Below, one piece after another: positions 7,237 through 13,158 of a stretch of DNA of 14,895 nucleotides. The notes beneath the pieces were generated by a model that worked only from the letters and a program-made list of their open reading frames with translations, made no database searches and was not told the DNA's origin. This DNA is from Patescibacteria group bacterium (GTDB taxonomy: Bacteria > Patescibacteriota > Gracilibacteria > UM-FILTER-43-11), in assembly GCA_029260955.1 (NCBI GenBank), contig JAJDCF010000023.1:1-14895 (forward strand), read 5' to 3'. Each line of letters starts with the position of its first letter. Position 1 is the first letter of the stretch. A program made the position numbers and the translations under genes.

Positions 7237-10200
7237 ATGAACTTTTCCTCATCTCATCAAAGAAATATAGACCTTAGCTTGTTTGGCCTACTAGCCAATC
7301 GTTTTCTGAATGTACAGCCCAGAGCGGGTGCACCAGAAAAGGCTGCAGGTGGTAATGGAGCCGAAAAACCTGAGGGTCACCAGGTTCCACATGACGATGT
7401 AAGTGCTAAGCGGAAAGAAGTAAGGGAGAAGACTGCGCGTTACAAAGAGCGCATAGGAATGGAAGTCGATAGCTATAACGATTTTTATCACGAAGATTTT
7501 GAGCCACAGGTAGATACGATTATCTATGAGACTCTCATATTAAATTTCAGTAATCTTAATGAAACCAAGAAGCAAATTGCTTCGATCATCAAAAAGTTAG
7601 GTGAAAAGCTTGGCCCAAATTTGAACGGCAATGAGCAATACCTACACCTGAATAAGATATTTGGAGTTATTGATAAAATGCAAAAACTGCCTGCTAGGGG
7701 TAAGGAAGCTATCAGACAAGCACACCGCGGCAGACTGTATCGCAAACATGCTGAAATGATTCAGGCCAAAGATCAAAGAGAGCTCTGGGAGAAGAAGGAT
7801 ATCTATAAACAAGCCAATAAAACATTCAATACTCTTGCCGCTACCAAAGAATTTAGAGGTGTATGGCAAGATGCAGATGGCCTTGTGTCACAGCGTCAAC
7901 GTGAATCCAGAGAATTGTTTATGGCCATAATTGCAGAAAAGACTGGTGGCTTTGAGAAAGCTTTTGTACTGGGGGATAAATTCAAAAATAATTTTGAAGA
8001 TAACATTCGCAACTTCCCTTATATTTACAGCAAGTTTTTGGAGCATGCAGGAGACACTATGGCTGGCAAGGCTGTATCGCTTGAAATCATTCAGGCCGCA
8101 CAGGCAAAAGCAAATGAAGCACGGGCTAAGTTACAAGGCTTGCCTCCAGCAAAAACAATAATCGATAAACATTCTTCTGCTGGAATTGACTCAAAAAAAC
8201 TGCCAGATGAACCCGGTATACCAGCAACAGAGGCATGGGGGGAAAGAGTAAAGGTATTAAATGGCATGGTCATGAGCTTGAAGGCAAAAGCTTCTTCAAA
8301 GGATTATCCACAGCCCAATACGTGGATTAATGCGGCAAATCAGCTTTCGGTCTACAAGGCTCACTCTGAAGCTAATTTAGCTTTGAGTAACATAAAGGAT
8401 CGTGAAAAAAAGATACAATCCGCATTCACACGTAGCGCACTCAGTTCAAAGCGAACCTTGCTGATGGAATTGGCCATGCAGAAGTTCATGAAGGCTCAGA
8501 ATGTAATCGACTTTCCATATGGGAATGCTGACTGGAGATATAGCTTGCACCCAACCGTTCGCAGAATGCTGGTTGCCAACGCTTATGAAACCGGCGTGGT
8601 CAGCTATAAAACGAACCCAGATGGGACTGTTGAATACGACAAGAAGGGAGATGAAGGCAAAAGGAATGTCTGGATGCTATCGACCTTGGCCTTGTCTAAT
8701 TACTTCAGTTTTAAAGAAGTAGGTAAGCATATGGATGCCGATCATGAGGCTGTGCTTAAAGCCGCCTATTTAGGAGGTCACATTGCTGTTTTGCTTGAAC
8801 GCTCAGAAGAGCTTTCGTCAGAACCTAATGGTCTTTTGACGAAATGGATTGATGTACAAAAAAGCGCTAAAGCGGGCACTATACCTACAGATCCACCTGC
8901 CAGAGAAAAGTACTTTAGAGATATGATGGGGCAGTATCCACCCGAATACGTAAAAATGTATTCCGCCTACAACTTGGATCAAGCCAGAGCCGCTAAACTC
9001 TCTATTAGAACAGACCAGCTTGTTCTGAAAAAATTCCTAGAAGACACTCAAGCTGCTGTTAGAAATCCCTATACTAAAACATCTCAGAAATTCATTGCCG
9101 ATATACGAAAGCGGTCAGACGATCCAACAGGACGCTTTGCTCCAGTTGGCGCAGCCGCTCAACGACTGGGACTTAGTATGGATCTTAATATTAATATGTC
9201 TGCCTTCGAAAAGCAGATGTTCGATTTGCAGATCAACTTTAAAACAGCTGAATTAGAAGATAAAAACATGTTGCAGTTCTTTAAGGGACTTGGCATGAAC
9301 ATTGAAGGAATGTACCCGTTTTACCTAGAAAGGATCGCGAAGAATCCTAAGCTGAAAGCTGAAAATTGGGAGCGCCTACTACTTGGTAGTGATGCGGAAT
9401 TTAAAGAATTACTTGGCTTATTCAGGGCTATTATCCCCGGCAATAAAGCTGGTGGAAAAGAAGACTTTCTTCAAGGACTTGTATCACTTCGCAAAAAGTA
9501 TAAAGGCGAAAAGTCATTGACCGATATTAAGCCCAACTTGGAAGAGGGCAGCGAAGATGCTGTCATTCTTAATGTATTCAAACTGTTACAGCTGCATATG
9601 TCTGGACGCGCAGAAAAAGCTGCTGTAGGTGCTCGAAAAGCCAAAGAAATCGATGCCTTAATGGGCGGAATGCACGTTGGTGACAAAATCACTAAATATG
9701 TAGCAGGTGTGTGGGATATGCTTGTTGGCCCTGGTCAAAGTGCAGCCAACCGCGCTGCTGGCTTGGTATTGATGTATGGATTTTATAAAATCGCCCGCCG
9801 AGCCATGAAGGGTGAGGGTAAAGACGGAAAGATATTCCGCGCACTTTTTGTAGCGACTTCTATTGAAATTGCCCTAAAAAATGTAACTGGCCGTGGTGGT
9901 TTGGACCGACTCGGCTTTGATGATATTGGTGAAGCTATGGCAGGTACTTATGAAGAAGTTCTTAGGCAAGATGCCGCAAAAGAATTCAAGGAAAAGGGGA
10001 TTGAAGAAGAAGCTCATGGCGCCGCGCTCATGGCACTTAATGACGTACCTTTTCATCAGGTAATGACATGGTACGAAACCTCCGATAAAAATGGTATGCC
10101 TGAAGGCTGGAAGAAGGGAGGTAAAAAGGAGGGTGAAGATCATTTACCTCAAGGACTTCGCAAACATCTTGGAAGGATTTCTACCAAAATGGGTGTAAAA

Positions 10201-11997
10201 GCTGATTCAGCAACAGTTGATAAAGAAATGGTTGCTCGTCGTGTACTTTGGGAAACAGTTAGGCACTTCTTTGGATATGTAGGCAATAAAGACAATAAAC
10301 AAGGAATCGGACATGGAAAGAACGCTTTGAAAGAAAGATGGATTACCATGGTTGATAAACCAGGCCATAAGCCAGTTCATTCAACCTATAACCATAGCGA
10401 ATGGCTGAAGGCCAGTGGTACTAAAAAGAGTGATATTTCTTGGCAGCTCGTTATGCGTGCTGAGATTGATCCATCAAAGATCGATTTGACCAAAAATAAG
10501 ACTCATCTCGGCAAATTAAAGACAACCGCCGAAGAGTGGTACGATGCCGGAAGTAACTGGGTACGAGAACACGTTTATAATCCGGGTTCTGACCATGCCA
10601 AGGACTTCTTTAAAGACATGACCCAGCAACAGATACCTGGTGCCAAAGACTTCTTTGCTAAGATGGCCGAAGAAACCAAGACGAAAATCTATTTTGGAAA
10701 AGAAAAGGCTATTCTTTGGTACGGCGCGCATCAGTATGAAATACGGCGTGTTGCCAAAGATCATTGGGACCTTGTTGTAGTTGGTTTAACAACGCCTTTC
10801 AAAATCGCTTACGCGGTTGATAGGTGGGCTGTTCCGTGGACTCTAACCAATATAAAAAGAATCGAGGAGAGTCTAAAGGAGCACAAATTTAGATCAATTG
10901 ATAAGAATTTTTCTAGAGAGCACATTATAAAGCCTGGAGTTGCTGTGAATTCGACCAACCTTGATGACAATGAGCACTTTAGGTTTTATGGACTTTACCA
11001 AGGTCACTTCTTGAGAGCCTTTGAAAATGGACACAGTGGCACAAAAAAGAATGGAAAACCTATGTATCACGAGGATCTTAGAGAAAATGTTGGCTACTAT
11101 ATTACAGACATGACCCCTAGACAGGCTGGAATAAACAAAGACAACCCGCTTTTTGAGGGGAAGCCAGAAAATGTTACTAGAGAACTTATGAAGAAATCCC
11201 GTGAGAGAGCTGTGAGAGAGCTTAGAAAGCTGCCAGGTATGGATATCAGACTGATCGAGGAATTTCTGTATCCAATACACCGAATTACAAAGACAAAAAA
11301 GCCCAAAAGATTAATTACATTCTGGAGAATGCCACTTGATGGCAGTGTCGAACTTGAGCTGAAAAGAAGAAACCGCTGGCCGGATTACAAAAATCCAAAT
11401 AAACATAAAGATCGCCAACCATTTAAGGTGGATCCAAGTCAGAGCTCATGGGAGAACATACAGCGTACTTTTGCACTTGGTCTAGGTAAACCGATTGGAA
11501 CATTGGTGAGTACACTAGGGCCTTATGTTGCGCAAGTACCAAGATTCATTTTTGCCCACATGGAATTTGCCGGTAGGATTTTGAAGTCCATTGGCAGAAG
11601 GTTTAATTTGGGTAGAGATTTTAGTGATGCAGTAGACGCCGCCACCGTACGAGAGGAGTCTACAAGACAATTTATTGATGAATTATTTGAGAGCGGTGAG
11701 AGTGATAATATGGCTATGTCGAAGTTTTATCAGGATAAGACCAACGCTAGGTTATTCGATTTTTCTAGGGCATATGCACGGAAAAGAGAAAAGCGACTTT
11801 CCCTTAAACTTATGGAAGGCAGAAGGGGGAATGGCGAAGCGTATGAAGGTACCTACTACCTTAAGCAGGACATAGATTATGACGATATGCTTAGGTTTTA
11901 TAATAATCATTACATAGCAAACAGGAGACTTGATGCAACTGATAGGGCTATTGCAGGGATTATCAGAGCAAAACAGAGGGCAGCTGGAACACCTTAG
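7237..11997 (+). CDS. Giant hypothetical protein, 1,586 aa, with central and C-terminal hydrophobic segments
   Basis: No family is recognised and there is no Sec signal peptide. The N-terminus carries L15-F16 then N21-R22-F-L-N-V26-Q-P28-R29-A-G31, matching the preceding 536-residue protein. Residues about 30-810 are mostly charged, helix-rich sequence, including helices with coiled-coil character. A hydrophobic patch follows at about 819-880 (AAGLVLMYGFYKIARRA, then FRALFVATSIEIAL). Others lie at about 1178-1205 (DLVVVGLTTPFKIAYAV and following) and about 1413-1440, so membrane association is plausible. The C-terminus is again charged and ends in basic residues. It has its own promoter, a leader too short for much regulation, and a strong terminator 53 bp after the stop. 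Size, multiple helical blocks and the shared motif suggest a structural or surface-apparatus component encoded with the upstream operon. This is inference. Confidence 0.87.
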   Translation: MNFSSSHQRNIDLSLFGLLANRFLNVQPRAGAPEKAAGGNGAEKPEGHQVPHDDVSAKRKEVREKTARYKERIGMEVDSYNDFYHEDFEPQVDTIIYETLILNFSNLNETKKQIASIIKKLGEKLGPNLNGNEQYLHLNKIFGVIDKMQKLPARGKEAIRQAHRGRLYRKHAEMIQAKDQRELWEKKDIYKQANKTFNTLAATKEFRGVWQDADGLVSQRQRESRELFMAIIAEKTGGFEKAFVLGDKFKNNFEDNIRNFPYIYSKFLEHAGDTMAGKAVSLEIIQAAQAKANEARAKLQGLPPAKTIIDKHSSAGIDSKKLPDEPGIPATEAWGERVKVLNGMVMSLKAKASSKDYPQPNTWINAANQLSVYKAHSEANLALSNIKDREKKIQSAFTRSALSSKRTLLMELAMQKFMKAQNVIDFPYGNADWRYSLHPTVRRMLVANAYETGVVSYKTNPDGTVEYDKKGDEGKRNVWMLSTLALSNYFSFKEVGKHMDADHEAVLKAAYLGGHIAVLLERSEELSSEPNGLLTKWIDVQKSAKAGTIPTDPPAREKYFRDMMGQYPPEYVKMYSAYNLDQARAAKLSIRTDQLVLKKFLEDTQAAVRNPYTKTSQKFIADIRKRSDDPTGRFAPVGAAAQRLGLSMDLNINMSAFEKQMFDLQINFKTAELEDKNMLQFFKGLGMNIEGMYPFYLERIAKNPKLKAENWERLLLGSDAEFKELLGLFRAIIPGNKAGGKEDFLQGLVSLRKKYKGEKSLTDIKPNLEEGSEDAVILNVFKLLQLHMSGRAEKAAVGARKAKEIDALMGGMHVGDKITKYVAGVWDMLVGPGQSAANRAAGLVLMYGFYKIARRAMKGEGKDGKIFRALFVATSIEIALKNVTGRGGLDRLGFDDIGEAMAGTYEEVLRQDAAKEFKEKGIEEEAHGAALMALNDVPFHQVMTWYETSDKNGMPEGWKKGGKKEGEDHLPQGLRKHLGRISTKMGVKADSATVDKEMVARRVLWETVRHFFGYVGNKDNKQGIGHGKNALKERWITMVDKPGHKPVHSTYNHSEWLKASGTKKSDISWQLVMRAEIDPSKIDLTKNKTHLGKLKTTAEEWYDAGSNWVREHVYNPGSDHAKDFFKDMTQQQIPGAKDFFAKMAEETKTKIYFGKEKAILWYGAHQYEIRRVAKDHWDLVVVGLTTPFKIAYAVDRWAVPWTLTNIKRIEESLKEHKFRSIDKNFSREHIIKPGVAVNSTNLDDNEHFRFYGLYQGHFLRAFENGHSGTKKNGKPMYHEDLRENVGYYITDMTPRQAGINKDNPLFEGKPENVTRELMKKSRERAVRELRKLPGMDIRLIEEFLYPIHRITKTKKPKRLITFWRMPLDGSVELELKRRNRWPDYKNPNKHKDRQPFKVDPSQSSWENIQRTFALGLGKPIGTLVSTLGPYVAQVPRFIFAHMEFAGRILKSIGRRFNLGRDFSDAVDAATVREESTRQFIDELFESGESDNMAMSKFYQDKTNARLFDFSRAYARKREKRLSLKLMEGRRGNGEAYEGTYYLKQDIDYDDMLRFYNNHYIANRRLDATDRAIAGIIRAKQRAAGTP

Positions 11998-12050
11998 TGG
12001 CCCCTTAGACCATTGACATAGGAGTTTTTTTGTGCAAGTATTGAAATCTG

Positions 12051-12105
12051 GAGGACAAAAAGCTTTAAATACATTTATTTGAAGCCACATTTGCCCTCTT
12101 TTTTT
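12051..12105 (+). terminator. Nested-hairpin rho-independent terminator of the giant gene
   Basis: The outer stem pairs GAGGACAAA (12051-12059) with TTTGCCCTC (12090-12098), with one central mismatch. It encloses a second stem, GCTTTAAATA (12062-12071) with TATTTGAAGC (12076-12085), which has one G·U pair and a four-base loop. A run of seven T (12099-12105) follows. It lies 53 bp after the stop codon of the giant gene. Confidence 0.72.
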
Positions 12106-12119
12106 GGCGGGAATACTAC

Positions 12120-12148
12120 TTGACAATTTAGATATATTATAGTAGAAT
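12120..12148 (+). promoter_or_regulatory. Near-consensus sigma-70 promoter for the leader and membrane-protein unit
   Basis: TTGACA (12120-12125) and TAGAAT (12143-12148) are separated by 17 bp, close to consensus. The start is expected near 12,155, giving a leader of about 250 nt before the 145-residue gene. A hairpin TGGGG/CCCCA (12158-12162/12170-12174) would lie at the very 5' end of the transcript. Confidence 0.78.
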
Positions 12149-12192
12149 AATCCACCTTGGGGAACTGTGCCCCACGTTTGCTAACCTTTGCC

Positions 12193-12278
12193 CTTTTACA
12201 AGCCATATGTGCGAGTTCCACTCGCCATCGACTCTCTGAGTTTTTCGGAGGTGTGGATGGCGGATTGTTCTTTTACAT
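12193..12278 (+). ncRNA. Repeated structured leader element, copy 1
   Basis: This copy runs from CTTTTACA (12193-12200) to a 20-base block, GGCGGATTGTTCTTTTACAT (12259-12278), that is identical in copy 2. Between them lie hairpin I, GCGAGT-TCC-ACTCGC (12211-12225), whose loop falls in the repeated heptamer GTTCCAC; a helix CATC/GATG (12226-12229/12256-12259, extendable if hairpin I opens); and a nested hairpin CTCTGA/TCGGAG (12234-12239/12245-12250). GTTCCAC starts exactly 22 nt after CTTTTACA in both copies. The stem sequences differ between copies while pairing is kept, which supports an RNA structure. The terminal TGTTCTTTTACA resembles the boxA antitermination motif. Confidence 0.6.
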
Positions 12279-12299
12279 GTTGATCACTAACAATCTGAC

Positions 12300-12357
12300 G
12301 TCACAATGACTGTCTTTAGCTTTTCTTTTCTGGAAGGTTGAAGGAGGTCATTGTGAC
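12300..12357 (+). promoter_or_regulatory. Long-range 11-bp stem enclosing a perfect SD
   Basis: GTCACAATGAC (12300-12310) is a perfect reverse complement of GTCATTGTGAC (12347-12357). The 36-nt loop contains a pyrimidine run, then a purine run that includes most of the SD AGGAGGT (12342-12348). The descending arm also contains the candidate GTG start of a leader peptide. Pairing would therefore compete with initiation of that peptide. Confidence 0.55.
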
Positions 12358-12388
12358 CCATCCCCTACGGGGTTCACACCCCAAGTAG
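12353..12388 (+). CDS. Candidate 11-residue leader peptide
   Basis: GTG at 12353 follows a perfect SD, AGGAGGT (12342-12348), at ideal spacing. The frame encodes MTHPLRGSHPK and stops at TAG 12386-12388. The stop lies in the descending arm of the hairpin that abuts the SD of the 145-residue gene 18 nt downstream. Ribosomes finishing this peptide would open that hairpin, so coupling or attenuation is plausible. A similar GTG-ACC start follows the second leader copy (13028). Such short frames occur by chance; the SD and the conservation are the arguments for it. Confidence 0.3.
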   Translation: MTHPLRGSHPK

Positions 12389-12397
12389 GGGGAAGGA
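12362..12397 (+). promoter_or_regulatory. Stable hairpin abutting the SD of the 145-residue gene
   Basis: CCCCTAC (12362-12368) pairs with GTAGGGG (12385-12391), continuing as GGGGT (12369-12373) with ACCCC (12378-12382). The loop is TCAC and there is a two-base bulge, giving twelve pairs in all. The SD region GGGGAAGGA (12389-12397) overlaps the 3' arm. Folding would partly mask ribosome binding. Confidence 0.6.
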
Positions 12398-12406
12398 TAC
12401 TAACAG

Positions 12407-12844
12407 ATGCAGACTACATTGATGGCACTTACGGCTGGACCTCACGGCTGGATCGCGAGAAGCGCGGAAAGCGCAAAGGAAGCCAAGGAGTCCTACGACA
12501 CCTTCCAAGAAATCTTGCAGTTCATGCAGACCATCAGCTGGATCGACCTGTTGGGGCGTAGCCTCCATCAGACGTTCTTCATTTTTGGATTGATGTTCGC
12601 CATGACCTGGCTTCTCATCCGAGATTGGAGCCCATCCAAAGCAAGGCTGCACTACGGCATCGCCCTGGGCAGCTACCTTTCGTCGGTGGTTCTCGGAATC
12701 ATCTACGAAGGCTTTCGCACGTCCAACCACGTGGAGCCCGAGCAGTGGGCCACGTACATGCTGTACACCGTGCTCATCGCGATGGTCCTCAGTGTCGTGT
12801 CGCAACACGCGCTGCTCAGAAATCTCGTCAAGAAAAAGGCCTAA
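12407..12844 (+). CDS. Three-TM membrane protein of unknown function, 145 aa
   Basis: Unrecognised. Residues 1-50 are soluble with an amphipathic charged stretch (RSAESAKEAKES near 18-29). Three hydrophobic helices follow at about 53-71, 83-100 and 115-134, and the C-terminus is basic (NLVKKKA). By the positive-inside rule the C-terminus is probably cytoplasmic, which with three helices would put the N-terminus outside. No cleavable signal peptide is seen. The ATG at 12407 has a good SD (GGGGAAGGA, nine bases upstream) that overlaps a stable hairpin. GC content is clearly higher than in the genes to the left. It heads a unit with the leader upstream and a strong hairpin 17 bp after the stop. 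Size and topology would suit a small accessory subunit of a membrane complex, perhaps with the 546-residue neighbour. That is inference from position. Confidence 0.83.
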   Translation: MQTTLMALTAGPHGWIARSAESAKEAKESYDTFQEILQFMQTISWIDLLGRSLHQTFFIFGLMFAMTWLLIRDWSPSKARLHYGIALGSYLSSVVLGIIYEGFRTSNHVEPEQWATYMLYTVLIAMVLSVVSQHALLRNLVKKKA

Positions 12845-12861
12845 CGGCCAACGCTTCTAGT

Positions 12862-12919
12862 GATCAACTCTCTCTCCCGCTCCGACATACCAGTTGGGGC
12901 GGCGAGGGAAAGATCTTTT
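12862..12919 (+). terminator. Strong GC-rich hairpin followed by T runs
   Basis: TCTCTC-CCGCTCC (12871-12883) pairs with GGGGCGG (12896-12902) and GAGGGA (12904-12909), with one bulged C and two G·U pairs. Flanking GATC (12862-12865 and 12912-12915) can close the base. TTTT follows at 12916-12919 and TTTTT at 12926-12930. It is terminator-like, but its T tract is also part of the CTTTTACA that opens leader copy 2, so it may be a conditional terminator. Confidence 0.6.
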
Positions 12920-12997
12920 ACACCATTTTTGTACAGGTTCCACCTGCCTATCATCTTCTGATTTCAGAGCGATGCTAGGCGGATTGTTCTTTTACAT
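12915..12997 (+). ncRNA. Repeated structured leader element, copy 2
   Basis: CTTTTACA (12915-12922), GTTCCAC (12937-12943) and the identical 20-base block (12978-12997) occur in the same order and nearly the same spacing as in copy 1. Hairpin I is CAGGT-TCC-ACCTG (12934-12946). The second helix is CCTA/TAGG (12947-12950/12976-12979), and the nested hairpin is TCTG/CAGA (12957-12960/12965-12968). These stems differ in sequence from those of copy 1 yet still pair. No separate promoter is obvious just upstream, so transcription may read through from the previous gene. Confidence 0.6.
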
Positions 12998-13027
12998 TCA
13001 TTGCTATGGTATGAGTTGGATGGTCTT

Positions 13028-13158
13028 GTGACCCTCTTTGTCCCGTTTATGACGAGATGAAGACGGTCACATGGCCGCAAGTTCAACTCTCAATACAACA
13101 CTATTCACCTTGCGTGGATACAACACATCCCGCAACGGAGAAAGACCTCACGTCATGA
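13028..13158 (+). other. Two short overlapping leader frames before the zinc-ribbon membrane gene
   Basis: GTG 13028 opens a ten-residue frame (MTLFVPFMTR, stop TGA 13058-13060). It overlaps, as ATGA, an ATG at 13057 that opens a 33-residue frame ending in TGA 13156-13158. That stop in turn overlaps, as ATGA, the preferred start of the next gene at 13155. The segment before GTG (GGATGGTCTTGTGACCC) matches the corresponding part of the first leader (GGAGGTCATTGTGACCC). TGTGACC (13027-13033) can also pair with GGTCACA (13065-13071). Translation is not proven. Confidence 0.22.

Noticed and set aside
1125..11997. UGA recoding (as in Gracilibacteria and Absconditabacteria), prompted by the absence of TGA among the main stop codons
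   Set aside because: Long frames, including one of 1,586 codons, stay open without in-frame TGA. Seven TAA/TAG stops are too few to show avoidance.
12374..12808. A 144-codon minus-strand frame opposite the three-TM gene
   Set aside because: It covers the same bases; only the plus frame has an SD at good spacing and coherent membrane helices.
12193..12997. CRISPR array or transposon ends as explanation of the 20-base repeat
   Set aside because: Only two exact copies 719 bases apart with different intervening genes, no spacer-like regularity, no transposase, no terminal inverted repeats or target duplications.
13071..13154. The in-frame upstream ATG at 13071 as start of the zinc-ribbon membrane protein
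   Set aside because: It would put 28 polar residues before a well-formed signal peptide, lacks a good SD, and its first base lies in a possible TGTGACC/GGTCACA stem. It remains possible but is less likely than 13155.
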